Assembly: GCA_018716305.1 (NCBI GenBank)
Contig: DVKB01000034.1
Location: 124,001-188,000, forward strand
From: Candidatus Scatomonas merdigallinarum
GTDB taxonomy: Bacteria > Bacillota > Clostridia > Lachnospirales > Lachnospiraceae
Reading direction: 5' to 3'
DNA length: 64,000 bases
The notes beneath the pieces were generated by a model, which did no database searches, was not told the origin of the DNA, and saw nothing but the letters and a program-made list of their open reading frames with translations. Both the position numbers and the translations under genes were made by a program. Of the stretch, positions 45,369 to 55,919 are shown one piece after another; the stretch's first letter is position 1, and each line of letters begins with the position of its first letter.

Positions 45369-46353
45369 ACAAAGCCTCCTGTAAATTCAGGTTTTTTATT
45401 ATTTTCTTCAGCTGCTCCGGAAGAGGCGCTTCCAGCGTTTTCCCGGACAGATTCTCCAGCGTTTGGGGGCAGCGGTGAAAGCAGATCTGCCAGGCATGGA
45501 GGAACTGACGCTTCAGCCCGTACTGCCGGCGGAATCTGTCATTCAGCTTTGGATCTCCGTATTTAGGGTCCCCCGCCAGAGGATGCCCGATGCCGGCCAG
45601 ATGGCCGCGGATCTGATGAGATTTTCCCGTGATCAGCTCTGTCTTCAGCAGGGTGCAGTCCCCGGACCATCCCAAAGGCTCGTAAGCCGTCTCAATGGGA
45701 ACGCCCCCCGCCCCCGGAAAAGAAGTTACCGTGACCTGGTTTCTCTTTTCATCTTTTCTGAGATACCCGGATATCCGGCATTTTTCTCTCAGAGTTCCCT
45801 GAACCAGACAGAGATAGTATTTTTCCATATCCCTCTTCCGGAACAGCTCCGCCAGAGCCTGGGCTGCCCCCATGGTCTTTCCGGCCAGCACCAGCCCGCT
45901 GGTATTGCGGTCCAGACGGTTGGCGATGCCCGGGTGGAAGCCCTGCCGCTCCTCCGGTTTCAGAGCCCCCGACTTCAGGAGATAGCCGGTTACATATTCC
46001 ACCAGGGAAAGATCCCCGGGAGCCGCTTTCTGGGAAAGCATCCCCGCCGGCTTATTCACCGCCAGCACCTGGCTGTCCTCATAGAGCACCAGCGCCGGAT
46101 CCAGAGCAGGCAGTTCCCGGTCCCGGTTTTCTCCGCCCATAAATTTGTTCAGAGTCTCCTCCGAAAAAAACAGCCGCAGAGCGTCTCCCTCCCGAAGAAG
46201 TTCCTTTCCTTCCGCCCTCCGACCATTTAACACAATATTTTTCTTGCGCATCATTTTGTAGAGAAAGCCTTTTCCCGCTGACGGCAGATAGCGGAGCAGG
46301 TACTTGTCCAGCCGCTGTCCCGCCTCCCGGGATGTAATCGTAATCTCTTTCAT
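45361..46353 (-). CDS. RluA family pseudouridine synthase
   Basis: S4-like N-term RLDKYLLRYLPSAGKGFLYKMMRKKNIVLNG...GIANRLDRNTSGLVLAGKT. Confidence 0.92.
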   Translation of the reverse strand: MKEITITSREAGQRLDKYLLRYLPSAGKGFLYKMMRKKNIVLNGRRAEGKELLREGDALRLFFSEETLNKFMGGENRDRELPALDPALVLYEDSQVLAVNKPAGMLSQKAAPGDLSLVEYVTGYLLKSGALKPEERQGFHPGIANRLDRNTSGLVLAGKTMGAAQALAELFRKRDMEKYYLCLVQGTLREKCRISGYLRKDEKRNQVTVTSFPGAGGVPIETAYEPLGWSGDCTLLKTELITGKSHQIRGHLAGIGHPLAGDPKYGDPKLNDRFRRQYGLKRQFLHAWQICFHRCPQTLENLSGKTLEAPLPEQLKKIIKNLNLQEALYE

Positions 46354-46378
46354 GCAGAACCTCCCTTCAGGCCCGTGC

Positions 46379-47005
46379 TCAGAGAGAAAGCGCCAGAAGC
46401 AGATGCTTTACCAGCTGGCTTCTGGAAAGATCCGGATATTTCTCATCCGGAGTGAAATGTTCCGCGGCCGCCGCCTCAAATTCCGCCTGTCTGGCCCTGA
46501 GGGTGTCCAGCCGTTCCAGAAACGCCTTTTTCTGATCGAAGATCTTCACCGTCATCTTATACCGGTTGGCTCTTAAGGTTTTTGTAATATGCTCCTCCAT
46601 AAAGTCCAGTTCTCTGCGTTTTACCGGCCGGTCCGTGTAAGCGGCCACATAATCGCCGCACACCGCCGCCGCGTCCACAAAAATGCTGACGTCTCTGGTG
46701 GTCATATAAAGTTCATAGGCCATGACGAGATCTCCGGCCCTGGCGCTGATCTCCTGGTAAAGCTCCTGCTTCATGGGCTTTTGGAGCCACATCATAATCA
46801 TGCTCACCAGAGACATGCACACCGGAATGCATCCCACCAGGGCGATGACCGTATAGATGTTGTACCGGTCTCCCCGGTTCAGGATCATGCCCACGGCAAA
46901 AAAAGCTGCCGGCAGCAGACAGCAGGCCAGCGTCCGCATGAGGCGGAGCAGTTTCTGCTGACGGATGTAGCCGAAATCACCTTTTTTTATTTTTCCTCTT
47001 TTCAT
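46379..47005 (-). CDS. Membrane protein of unknown function
   Basis: Two predicted TM segments (LACCLLPAAFFAVGMIL, YTVIALVGCIPVCMSLVSMIMMW); conserved-looking soluble C-terminus. Confidence 0.65.
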   Translation of the reverse strand: MKRGKIKKGDFGYIRQQKLLRLMRTLACCLLPAAFFAVGMILNRGDRYNIYTVIALVGCIPVCMSLVSMIMMWLQKPMKQELYQEISARAGDLVMAYELYMTTRDVSIFVDAAAVCGDYVAAYTDRPVKRRELDFMEEHITKTLRANRYKMTVKIFDQKKAFLERLDTLRARQAEFEAAAAEHFTPDEKYPDLSRSQLVKHLLLALSL

Positions 47006-48872
47006 TGCCTGTTTCCTCTCTTCCACGGCCAATTTTACCAGACAATTCTCTTTTAGACAAGCGCTTTCTTTTCTGTCCCGGAGGCGTCGGGGGGATCAGG
47101 GCCTTGGGGCCATAGCCTATGAGATCCCTGCGTCCGCAGATTTCCAGGGCTTCCCGCACCAGTTCATAATTTTCCGGAACACGGTACTGGATCAGGGCTC
47201 TCTGCATAGCTTTCTCATGGGTTCCCCTGGGGATATGAAGCTTTTCCCCGGTGAAGGGATGCCTTCCGGTATAATACATGCAGGTGGAAACCGTAGAGGG
47301 CGTGGGATAAAAATCCTGGGCCTGCTCCGGAATAAATCCCATATCCCGGATGTATTCCGCCAGCTTCACCGCGTCTTTTAAGGTGGAGCCAGGGTGGGAA
47401 GAAATGAAATACGGAAGCACATACTGCCGCTTTCCCGATTTTTCATTGCAGGCGTTAAATTTTTTCAGGAATTCCTCATACACCTTATGGGAAGGTTTTC
47501 CCATACACCGGAGCACTTCCTCCGATACATGCTCCGGCGCCACCCGCAGCTGGCCGCTGATATGGTGCCGGACCAACTCCCGCAGAAAGGTGCCGTCCCG
47601 GTCGGCGGCCACGTAATCAAAGCGGATTCCGGAACGGATAAAGACCTTTTTAACCCCGGGAAGTTCCCGCAGCTTCCGGAGAATCCCTACATATTTCCGG
47701 TGGTCCACCCGGAGATTTCCGCAGGGTTTGGGAAACAGGCACTGGCGGCGGGCGCAGACTCCCCGGGTCAGCTGCTTCTCACAGGCGGGGGCCGTGAAGT
47801 CTGCGGTGGGCCCTCCCACATCGTGGATATACCCCTTAAATTCTTTGTCCCGAATCAGAATCTTTGCCTCCCGGATCAGGGATTCCTCGCTTCTGGCCTG
47901 GACCACCCGGCCTTCGTGGAAGGTCAGCGCGCAGAAATTGCAGCCGCCGAAACAGCCCCGGCTGCTGGTGAGAGAAAAACGGATCTCGGAAAAAGCCGGG
48001 ATCCCTCCCGTCTGGTCGTACATGGGGTGCCAGGCCCTCATATAGGGCAGCTCATAGACATCGTCCATCTCACCCTCGGTGAGCGGTGCCGCCGGCGGAT
48101 TCTGCACCACATATCCTCTGGATCCGTAATCTTCCGCCAGTACCCTGCCGGTAATGGAATCTGTGTTTTCATATTGGATCCGGAAGCTTTTCCCGTAGGC
48201 TTCCCGATCCACGGAAACCTCCTCCCAGGAGGGGAGAAACACCGGATCCGTCATCTCCGGAATCTCTCTGGTTTTATAGACAGTTCCCGGAATAAAGGTA
48301 AGAGAAGACACCGGCAGCCCGCTGTCCAAGGCCTCCGCGATGGCGGCAATGGAGCGCTCCCCCATGCCGTAGGAGATCAGATCCGCCCCGGAATCCAGAA
48401 GTACCGAGCGCCGGACTTTGTCTGACCAGTAATCATAGTGGGCCAGTCTCCTGAGGCTGGCCTCAATACCGCCCAGGATCACCGGCGTATGTTTATAGGT
48501 CCTGCGGATGAGGTTTCCGTAAACCGTCACTGCCCGGTCCGGCCGCAGCCCGGACTTCCCTCCCGGAGAATAGGCGTCAAAGCTGCGCTTCTTTTTAGCC
48601 GCCGTATAGTGGTTCACCATGGAATCCATGTTTCCGGAGGATACTAAAAAAGCCAGCCTTGGCTCTCCGAACACAGCGATGCTGTCGTCCCTTTTCCAGT
48701 CCGGCTGCGGGATCACAGCCACCTTGTAGCCTCTGGACTCCAGAACCCGGCTGATCACGGCCGGGCCGAAGGAGGAATGATCCACGTAAGCGTCTCCGAT
48801 CACATAGACAAAATCCGGCCGCTCCCAGCCCAGCTTTTCCATTTCTTCTCTTGTAACCGGCAAAAAACCCAT
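46977..48872 (-). CDS. YgiQ family radical SAM protein
   Basis: MGFLPVTREEMEKLGWERPDFVYVIGDAYVDHSSFG...SRGCFGGCNFCAL. Confidence 0.95.
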   Translation of the reverse strand: MGFLPVTREEMEKLGWERPDFVYVIGDAYVDHSSFGPAVISRVLESRGYKVAVIPQPDWKRDDSIAVFGEPRLAFLVSSGNMDSMVNHYTAAKKKRSFDAYSPGGKSGLRPDRAVTVYGNLIRRTYKHTPVILGGIEASLRRLAHYDYWSDKVRRSVLLDSGADLISYGMGERSIAAIAEALDSGLPVSSLTFIPGTVYKTREIPEMTDPVFLPSWEEVSVDREAYGKSFRIQYENTDSITGRVLAEDYGSRGYVVQNPPAAPLTEGEMDDVYELPYMRAWHPMYDQTGGIPAFSEIRFSLTSSRGCFGGCNFCALTFHEGRVVQARSEESLIREAKILIRDKEFKGYIHDVGGPTADFTAPACEKQLTRGVCARRQCLFPKPCGNLRVDHRKYVGILRKLRELPGVKKVFIRSGIRFDYVAADRDGTFLRELVRHHISGQLRVAPEHVSEEVLRCMGKPSHKVYEEFLKKFNACNEKSGKRQYVLPYFISSHPGSTLKDAVKLAEYIRDMGFIPEQAQDFYPTPSTVSTCMYYTGRHPFTGEKLHIPRGTHEKAMQRALIQYRVPENYELVREALEICGRRDLIGYGPKALIPPTPPGQKRKRLSKRELSGKIGRGREETGNEKRKNKKR

Positions 48873-48876
48873 GCTT

Positions 48877-49611
48877 CTACCTCTCTCTGGCATTTTTCAG
48901 CTTCATCAGTTCCTTCAGTTCCTCCTGGGTAAGCCTTCTGGACTCTCCAGGCTTCAGGCATTCATCCAGGCGCAGGGGCCCCATGGACAGCCGTTTCAGA
49001 AAGGTTACCCTTTTATCCAGCGCTTCAAACATTCTCTTAATCTGATGGAACCGTCCTTCTTCTATGGTGACGATCACCCGGCTGAGCTCCCCGGCTTCCA
49101 GAATGAATAAATCCGCCGGCAGAGTGGGGGTCTCATCCCCGATATCCAGGCCCTCCTGAAAAGCGTGCTGATCCGCGCTCCCCACCCGGCCGTCAATGAC
49201 CGCGTAATATTCTTTTGGCACATGCCTGCCGGGAGCCAGCAGGCGGTGGGAAAGAACTCCGTCGTTGGTAATCAGCAGCAGTCCCTCTGTATCTTTGTCC
49301 AGCCGCCCTACCGGGGACAGATCCCGGCGCCGCGGCGCCGGCAGCAGATCCAGCACGGTTCGCTGAAATCGGTCTCTGGAAGCTGTCACCACCCCCTGGG
49401 GCTTGTTCAGCATAAAATATTGAAACTCTTCGTACACCACCGGAACCCCGTCCGCCGCTACCAGGTCTGTTTCAGCGTCCACCCGCAGTTCCGGCTTCGC
49501 TGCCGGCTGCCCGTTGACAGTAATCCGTCCGCAGCGGATCATCTCTTTCAGATTTTTCCTGGTATCCACTCCCATTTCCGACAGAAATTTATCCAAACGC
49601 ATTTTTTTCAT
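48877..49611 (-). CDS. RsuA-type 16S rRNA pseudouridine synthase
   Basis: S4 domain MRLDKFLSEMGVDTRKNLKEMIRCGRITVNG; LSPVGRLDKDTEGLLLITNDG. Confidence 0.93.
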   Translation of the reverse strand: MKKMRLDKFLSEMGVDTRKNLKEMIRCGRITVNGQPAAKPELRVDAETDLVAADGVPVVYEEFQYFMLNKPQGVVTASRDRFQRTVLDLLPAPRRRDLSPVGRLDKDTEGLLLITNDGVLSHRLLAPGRHVPKEYYAVIDGRVGSADQHAFQEGLDIGDETPTLPADLFILEAGELSRVIVTIEEGRFHQIKRMFEALDKRVTFLKRLSMGPLRLDECLKPGESRRLTQEELKELMKLKNARER

Positions 49612-49629
49612 GTTCTTCCTCCAGCCCCG

Positions 49630-50991
49630 CTACTGCCATCTCCACCCCGGCTGATATTTGTTTTTCAGATTCTGTCCTGCCAGCTTGGCAAAACCGAGAG
49701 GGAACCCGTCCGTACAGATCAGCTGCCATCCGGATGCCCGGGCCCTCCCGCCCTCCTGCTCCGGAAGCAGAGAGATGGTCTCTCCTTTCAGGTATTTCAC
49801 TGTCCTGGGATCTGCGGAAGACAGATCCAGCACAGAGTCAAATTCCTCCTTTTTCAGAGCCATGGCCAGGGCCTGGGAAGGTTCAAATCTTCCTCTGCGG
49901 ACCGATCCCAGAAGAAGTCCGGTGCGCAGAAAACGGATCCCCTTTTTTATTTCCATTTCCGGACACAGGGCGTAAATCTGCTCTTTATGGCACAGAAACT
50001 CGTATCCGCTGAAATCCCGGCGCACCTGTTTCAGAAAATCTTCCGCTTCCGGCGGGAGCGTTCCCTTCCGCTTTCGGACCGGTTCTGACGCCGCCTCAAA
50101 AGTTCCGGATTTTTTCAGAAGAGCCAGGAAATGCCCTTCCCCCGGCATTTTGTGAGGATAAATCCGCACAGCTTCCGAAAGCCCCAGTTTTCCGGGTTCA
50201 AACCCCTCAAAATACGGTGTCACCGGTTCCGGGGACAGATCCGGATGGTTCTTAAGAAGCTTCAGAATCTGCTCCTCATTTTCTTTTAGAGAAAAGGTGC
50301 AGGTAGAATAGAGCAGCTTTCCGCCGGGGCGCAGCATCCGCCAGGCGGCCTGGAGCAGCCGGGCCTGGACTTCCGCGTAGGAATCCGGCCCCGCCTGCTC
50401 CCAGTAGGCTGCCATGCGGCTGTCCCGGCGGAACATCCCCTCCCCGGAACAGGGCGCGTCCACCAGAATCTTGTCAAATCCCTCCGGCCAGGCTTCCGCC
50501 AGCCTGCCGGGATCTTCGCTGGCCACCAGGATATTGGCCGCCCCTGCCAGCTCCAGGTTTTTCAGGAGGCCTCCGGCTCTGGAGGCGCTGATATCATTAG
50601 CCAGCAGGAATCCCCTGCCCTGAAGCCTGGCCGCCAGCTCTGTGGCCTTGCCGCCCGGAGCCGCGCAGAGATCCAGCACCCGGTCCCCGGGGCTCACCGG
50701 AAGACGGGAGGCCGGCGTCATGGCGCTGGGCTCCTGAAGATAATAAAGGCCCGCATAGTAATGAGGATGTCTGGCCGGTGAGGCCGCACCCTCATAGTAG
50801 AATCCGTTGGGGATCCAGGGCACAGCCCTGAGATCCCACTCTGAAATTTTTAAAAACCGTTCCGGTGAGATCTTCAGGGTATTGACCCGAAGTCCGCTCC
50901 TGGGAGGCTGGCCAAAGCTCTCCAGATACTCTTGGTAATCCTCTCCCAGAAGCTTTCTCATTTCCAGACAGTATTTCTCCGGCAGCTTCAT
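49630..50991 (-). CDS. RsmF/NOL1-NOP2-Sun family rRNA C5-methyltransferase
   Basis: LDLCAAPGGKATELAARL...ILVDAPCSGEGMFRRDS...LLYSTCTFSLKENE. Confidence 0.94.
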   Translation of the reverse strand: MKLPEKYCLEMRKLLGEDYQEYLESFGQPPRSGLRVNTLKISPERFLKISEWDLRAVPWIPNGFYYEGAASPARHPHYYAGLYYLQEPSAMTPASRLPVSPGDRVLDLCAAPGGKATELAARLQGRGFLLANDISASRAGGLLKNLELAGAANILVASEDPGRLAEAWPEGFDKILVDAPCSGEGMFRRDSRMAAYWEQAGPDSYAEVQARLLQAAWRMLRPGGKLLYSTCTFSLKENEEQILKLLKNHPDLSPEPVTPYFEGFEPGKLGLSEAVRIYPHKMPGEGHFLALLKKSGTFEAASEPVRKRKGTLPPEAEDFLKQVRRDFSGYEFLCHKEQIYALCPEMEIKKGIRFLRTGLLLGSVRRGRFEPSQALAMALKKEEFDSVLDLSSADPRTVKYLKGETISLLPEQEGGRARASGWQLICTDGFPLGFAKLAGQNLKNKYQPGWRWQ

Positions 50992-51003
50992 TCTCGTTCC
51001 TCT

Positions 51004-51816
51004 CTACAGATCTTCCGTCACGCTCTGGGCGCGGTATCCTTCCGCGATCATATCCAGCTGGGTATGAAAATGCTTCAGCTCCGCCATATCGTTCAGGGCG
51101 TAGATCCGGTAAAATTCCTCCTGGATCTTTTCTACCTCCCTCTGGCTGGTGACCCGGTACATATTTTCAATATTGTTCAGAATATCCGCCACCATCCGAT
51201 GCTGCAGCTGGGAGGAAAGCTGGGCGTCCATGATCTCGCTGCGGACAGAGGACATTTCGTTATCCAGAGCAATAATGGCGTTGGCCGCGTTGCTGAGCCT
51301 CCGTTTGATATGCTCCGGAATTCTTTCCTTGTATTTATACTGAAGGGAATGCTCCACCGTAGCCCAGAAATCCATAGCCATAGTCCGGATCTGGATTTCC
51401 ATCTGCAGCTTTTTCGGCCCTTCCAGGGTATGGACCGTATAGAAAATAATCAGGTGATAGCTGCGGTATCCGCTCTCCTTCATGTTTTTTACATAGTCTT
51501 TTTCGTACTGTACTTCAATGTCGGAGCGCTCCTCGATCATCCGGGATACCTTCTCGATATCCTCTACAAACTGACAGATAATCCTCACTCCGGCAATATC
51601 CTCCACCAGCTCTTCCAGCTGATCCATGGGTATATTTTTTCTCTTCATTTTGTCCAGAATGCTGCTGACCGTCTTGACGCGCCCTTCCACGCTCTCAATC
51701 GGACAGTACATGCCCCGGTCCTGATATTCCTTTTTCATATGGCGGAACTTCAGCACCAGTTCCTGCACCGCCAGCTCATACGGTCCAAGAAGTTTATGCC
51801 ATAACAAAATATCCAT
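51004..51816 (-). CDS. GTP pyrophosphokinase (RelQ-like small alarmone synthetase)
   Basis: ESVEGRVKTVSSILDKMKRKNIPMDQLEELVEDIAGVRIICQFVEDIEKV...EIQIRTMAMDFWATVEHSLQYK. Confidence 0.93.
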   Translation of the reverse strand: MDILLWHKLLGPYELAVQELVLKFRHMKKEYQDRGMYCPIESVEGRVKTVSSILDKMKRKNIPMDQLEELVEDIAGVRIICQFVEDIEKVSRMIEERSDIEVQYEKDYVKNMKESGYRSYHLIIFYTVHTLEGPKKLQMEIQIRTMAMDFWATVEHSLQYKYKERIPEHIKRRLSNAANAIIALDNEMSSVRSEIMDAQLSSQLQHRMVADILNNIENMYRVTSQREVEKIQEEFYRIYALNDMAELKHFHTQLDMIAEGYRAQSVTEDL

Positions 51817-51869
51817 GGTACTTCTCCCCTATACATGTATTCTTTCTACTTGAACAGTTTACACGATTC

Positions 51870-52724
51870 TCACGCATTGTCAAGAATCCTAAGCAGAGGA
51901 TAGGGATTTACGGAGATTTCCTTTCCCTCCTCTGAGGTGAAATAAATGCCCAGATGCAGATGCACCGGAAACAGGCCTTGGGTGCCCTCCGGACCGTAGC
52001 CTGTGTCGCCCATAAATCCCAGCAGCTCCCCGGCGCGGATCTGTTCTCCCGGCTGAAAATTCCGGGCATAATCCGACAGATGGGCGTAATAAAAGTATCC
52101 TCCGGAGGGGCTGCGGACGCCGATCCGCCAGCCTCCCAGGTTCAGCCAGCCGATGTTTTCCACATATCCGTCTGTCATGCTGACCACCGGATATATTCCG
52201 CCCTCTGCCGGGGTTTCCCGTCCGCTCTCCCGGCAGAAAAGATCCGTCCCCTCGTGCCGTCTCTCTCCCTGGTCTCCTCTGGCGTCCATCCAGCCGTCCT
52301 CATAGGCTACATCCAAAACTTTATTTTCCAGGTTTCCCACCGGCATGGCCCTGAGGTCCGACCAGACCGCCCGGAGCGCGTCGGTCACTGCCTCCAGGGC
52401 TTCCGGTTTCCAGCGTTCCAGTACGGTTCGGTATCTCCGGTAATGTTCCGGCCGGACGCGGCCGGCGTCATCCAGGCTGAAACGGTTCACAATGAGAAAA
52501 ACAGCCAGAACCTCCCAGACCTCTTCCCCCAGTTCCGCGGCGGCTTCCTCCGCCTTCGCGAAAGCTTCCAGAGTGATTTCCTGCTTTCGGAACGCTTCTG
52601 ATTCCACTGTGCCGGCAGATAGATTTCCCGCCACAGCCAGAGCGTCCAGAAAGCTTTGAAATATCAGCGTCAGGCACAGCACTGCCGCCAGCAGTGAAAA
52701 ACAGATCATTCCCCGCCGTCTCAT
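51870..52724 (-). CDS. M23 family metallopeptidase
   Basis: RRHEGTDLF...YPVVSMTDGYVENIGWLNLGGWRIGVRSPSGGYFYYAHLSDYARNFQPGEQIRAGELLGFMGDTG...HLHLGIYF. Confidence 0.88.
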   Translation of the reverse strand: MRRRGMICFSLLAAVLCLTLIFQSFLDALAVAGNLSAGTVESEAFRKQEITLEAFAKAEEAAAELGEEVWEVLAVFLIVNRFSLDDAGRVRPEHYRRYRTVLERWKPEALEAVTDALRAVWSDLRAMPVGNLENKVLDVAYEDGWMDARGDQGERRHEGTDLFCRESGRETPAEGGIYPVVSMTDGYVENIGWLNLGGWRIGVRSPSGGYFYYAHLSDYARNFQPGEQIRAGELLGFMGDTGYGPEGTQGLFPVHLHLGIYFTSEEGKEISVNPYPLLRILDNA

Positions 52725-52799
52725 AGAGCCCTCCGGAATTTATCCGCACTCTCTCTATTTTACGCCCGCCGGATCCCTCCTATGCCTTGGGCGCGGCGT

Positions 52800-54257
52800 T
52801 TATCTCAGTTCCCGCAGGACACGGAGAAGGTATTCGTAAACTCTTCCCGCGGAGGAGACAGAAAGACGTTCCTCTGTGGTGTGGATATCCAGGATGTCCG
52901 GCCCGATGGATACACAGTCCAGATCCGGCAGGCCGTCATAAAACAGGCCGCACTCCAGCCCTGCGTGGATCACTTCCACCGCCGGCTCGGTTCCGTACAT
53001 ATCCCGGTATACCTCCGTCATTTTATCTCTCAGGGGCGACTGCTCCCGAAACTCCCAGGCCGGATACGCCCCTTCCGTATGAAATTCTCCTCCCAGAAAT
53101 TCCGTGAGATAGCAGATTCTGTCCCCAAGAGCCGCTTTCGCGCTGCCCACCGAGCTTCTGACGCTGACCGCGGCGGAGAGCTCCTCCGGATTCAGGCAGA
53201 GAATGCCCAGATTGCTGGAGGTCTCCACCAGCCCGGGAATGACCCCGCTCATTTTCTCCACACCGTTGGGCACATTCATCAGGAAAAAGATAACTTTCTG
53301 CAGGCTGGTGGGGTGAAGGGCCGGTTCTGTTCCCGCTCCCTTTTCCTCGGCCGTAAGGATGAGTCCCTCCTCTGTTCCTCTGTATTCTCCCCTAAGTTCC
53401 TCCTGAAGCTCCCGAAGGGTTTCTTTCAGCAGCTCTTTCTCATCGCTGTCGATCCCCACCAGCATTCTGGTCTCCCGGGGGATCGCGTTGTCCTTGGTTC
53501 CTCCGGAAAGTTCAGACAGCACATATTCCACTCTCTGTCCCAGCCGGTACAGGAGCCGGCCGGCCAGAAGGTTGGAATTTGCTCTGTTTTTGTGGATCTC
53601 GCTGCCGGAGTGCCCTCCCTGCAGGCCGGAGATAGTAATCTCATACCAGCAGCCGGACACGGCTCCGAACCGCACCGGAATCCCGCACCTGGCTGTCATC
53701 CCCCCGGCGCATCCGCAGAGCAGATGGCCTTCCTCCTCAGAATCCAGGTTAATAAGCCGCCGGCCCTTCAGGGCAGACAGATCCAGGGCGCCCGCCCCCA
53801 AAAGGCCGATCTCCTCATCCGCGGTGATCACCGCCTCCAGCGGCGGATGGGGAATATCCCGGCTTTCCAGAATCGCCAGCATGTAGGCCACCGCGATTCC
53901 GTCATCTCCTCCCAGAGTGGTATCCCTGGCGGACAGGAAATCCCCCTCCAGGATCAGATCCAGTCCTTCTGTCTGAAAATCATGAGACGACCCGGGCTTT
54001 TTCTCGCAGACCATATCGGAATGGCCCTGGAGAATTACCACAGGGGAATGTTCATAGCCTTCGGTTCCCTCTTTTAGAATCACCACATTGCCGGCGGAAT
54101 CCTGGGCTGCCTCCAGGCCGTGATTCCGGGCAAATTCCATGAGATAAGCGCTGATTTTCTGCGTATGTCCGGAGCCTCTGGGGATTCTGCTGATCTCCTG
54201 AAAATAGTAAAATACCCGTTCCGGCTGAAGTGTATTTAATAATTCCATATCTGTCAT
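52800..54257 (-). CDS. pepD: Aminoacyl-histidine dipeptidase (PepD)
   Basis: LQPERVFYYFQEISRIPRGSGHTQKISAYLMEFARNHGLE...LQGHSDMVCEK...LGGDDGIAVAYMLAIL...LDSEEEG. Confidence 0.94.
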   Translation of the reverse strand: MTDMELLNTLQPERVFYYFQEISRIPRGSGHTQKISAYLMEFARNHGLEAAQDSAGNVVILKEGTEGYEHSPVVILQGHSDMVCEKKPGSSHDFQTEGLDLILEGDFLSARDTTLGGDDGIAVAYMLAILESRDIPHPPLEAVITADEEIGLLGAGALDLSALKGRRLINLDSEEEGHLLCGCAGGMTARCGIPVRFGAVSGCWYEITISGLQGGHSGSEIHKNRANSNLLAGRLLYRLGQRVEYVLSELSGGTKDNAIPRETRMLVGIDSDEKELLKETLRELQEELRGEYRGTEEGLILTAEEKGAGTEPALHPTSLQKVIFFLMNVPNGVEKMSGVIPGLVETSSNLGILCLNPEELSAAVSVRSSVGSAKAALGDRICYLTEFLGGEFHTEGAYPAWEFREQSPLRDKMTEVYRDMYGTEPAVEVIHAGLECGLFYDGLPDLDCVSIGPDILDIHTTEERLSVSSAGRVYEYLLRVLRELR

Positions 54258-54355
54258 CCCTTTCTTTCCCTGATTTTGCTGTTCCGCGTTTTATTTTTAC
54301 ACACCTATTTTAAAAAAGCAAGGCATATAGATAATTAAAACAGCCCGGAGCGCAT

Positions 54356-55282
54356 ATGCGGAAATATATTTTCTTTTTTCTTCTGATCCCTCTGTTTATC
54401 TATCTCCTGTTCTCTCCCGGGGAGGCCGTCCGCGCTTCGGCAAAAGGCGTGGATCTGTGGTTTCACACAGTTCTTCCCGCGCTGCTTCCCTTTATTATTC
54501 TGTCAGGGATTCTGGTTCGCTCCGGGATCCTGCTTCCGATTTTCCGGAAAGCGGACAAAATTTTCCGGATTTTCCCGGGACTGTCCGGCGCCGGCGTTTA
54601 CGCTCTGCTTCTTGGCATCTTCTGCGGGTTTCCCATGGGCGCCAAAATCACCGCGGAACTTCTCCGGGAAGGCAGCGTCAGTTTTCGGGAAGCAAAGCTG
54701 CTGCTCCAGGTCTCCAACCATGTAAGCCCGGCCTTTCTTCTGGGCTACGCCGCGTCCCTGCTGCCGGATCCCGGCTGGGCTTTTCCCGCCGCGGTACTTT
54801 ACTACAGTGCTGCCGCCGCCTCATTTTTCCTCACCCGGGGCTTTCCCGCAGTACATTTTGCTACCGGAAAAATCCGCAAAAAAGAGGCATCCAGATCCAT
54901 CTCTCCTGAAGAACTTCTGGATACCTCTATTATGGACGGGTTTCTTGTAATCTTAAAGCTGGGCGGATACATTATCCTTTTTACGGTCTGGTCAGAAATG
55001 GTTCGATCCATGTCCGGGGGATTTCCTGTTCTGGCGCCTGTCTGCGCCATCTTCCTGGAAATATCCTCCGGAACAGAAATCCTGCTGTCCGCTCCGCTTC
55101 CTCCCGTTCTGCGGATGACACTTCTGCTGGCAGGTCTGTCTTTCGGCGGAATTTCCACCGCCGCCCAGACCGCCGGCATGATCCGCGGATCAGGTCTGCG
55201 CCTCTCTCTCTACCTGAAGGGCAAACTGCTGCAGGCAGGCCTGGCAGCCGCCTTTACCTTACTCTTCTTCGCCGTCGTCTAA
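54356..55282 (+). CDS. ylbJ: Sporulation integral membrane protein YlbJ-like
   Basis: VDLWFHTVLPALLPFIILSGILVRSGI...GFPMGAKITAELLREGSVS; neighbours coaD and rsmD as in Bacillus. Confidence 0.85.
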   Translation: MRKYIFFFLLIPLFIYLLFSPGEAVRASAKGVDLWFHTVLPALLPFIILSGILVRSGILLPIFRKADKIFRIFPGLSGAGVYALLLGIFCGFPMGAKITAELLREGSVSFREAKLLLQVSNHVSPAFLLGYAASLLPDPGWAFPAAVLYYSAAAASFFLTRGFPAVHFATGKIRKKEASRSISPEELLDTSIMDGFLVILKLGGYIILFTVWSEMVRSMSGGFPVLAPVCAIFLEISSGTEILLSAPLPPVLRMTLLLAGLSFGGISTAAQTAGMIRGSGLRLSLYLKGKLLQAGLAAAFTLLFFAVV

Positions 55283-55897
55283 ATCATCCGCGTCAAAGGC
55301 TGTATCATCCAGCTCCTGCGGAGCCTCCTGGGCAGGATCCGCGGCAGCGGCCTGCTGCTGCGGCGCCAGCTCGCTTCTGTTTTTATTCACGATATCGTAG
55401 CAGCTCTGCAGAGAACCGATGAAGCTGCTGTAGCGCTCGCCTACATCCGCCAGGGTACTGCCCATGATCTGGGAAAGGTTGGCCAGCATATCGTCCGTAT
55501 AGGAAATGGCGCTCATGCGGATATTGTTGGCGTCCTGCTGGGCGGAATCCAGAATCCCCTGGGCCTGCTGGTTGGCCGCGTTGACTGTCTCCGTCGCCTG
55601 GGCGTAAGCCTGCTGCATGACGGCGGTCTGCTCTACCAGTTCCCTGGCGTGAGCCTGGGCCTCCGCCACAATATTGTCCGCCTTGGACTGAGCGTCCGCC
55701 AGAATGGCGTCCTTGTTGCTGATGATCTTCTGATATCTCTTGATCTCATCGGGAGTCTTCAGACGGAGCTCTCTGAGAAGTTCCTCCAGCTCCTCTTTAT
55801 TTACTACAATCTTGGTAGTGGAAAGCGGCTGATACCGGCAGCTCTCCACAAATTCTTCGATCTCTTCAATAATCTGTTCAATTCTGCTGCTGCTCAT
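55259..55897 (-). CDS. Coiled-coil protein (DivIVA/V-ATPase-subunit-H-like), acidic C-terminus
   Basis: MSSSRIEQIIEEIEEFVESCRYQPLSTTKIVVNKEELEELLRELRLKTPDEIKRYQKIISNKDAILADAQSKADNIV. Confidence 0.8.
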   Translation of the reverse strand: MSSSRIEQIIEEIEEFVESCRYQPLSTTKIVVNKEELEELLRELRLKTPDEIKRYQKIISNKDAILADAQSKADNIVAEAQAHARELVEQTAVMQQAYAQATETVNAANQQAQGILDSAQQDANNIRMSAISYTDDMLANLSQIMGSTLADVGERYSSFIGSLQSCYDIVNKNRSELAPQQQAAAADPAQEAPQELDDTAFDADDLDDGEEE

Positions 55898-55919
55898 GTT
55901 ATTTTCTCCTTATCACATT

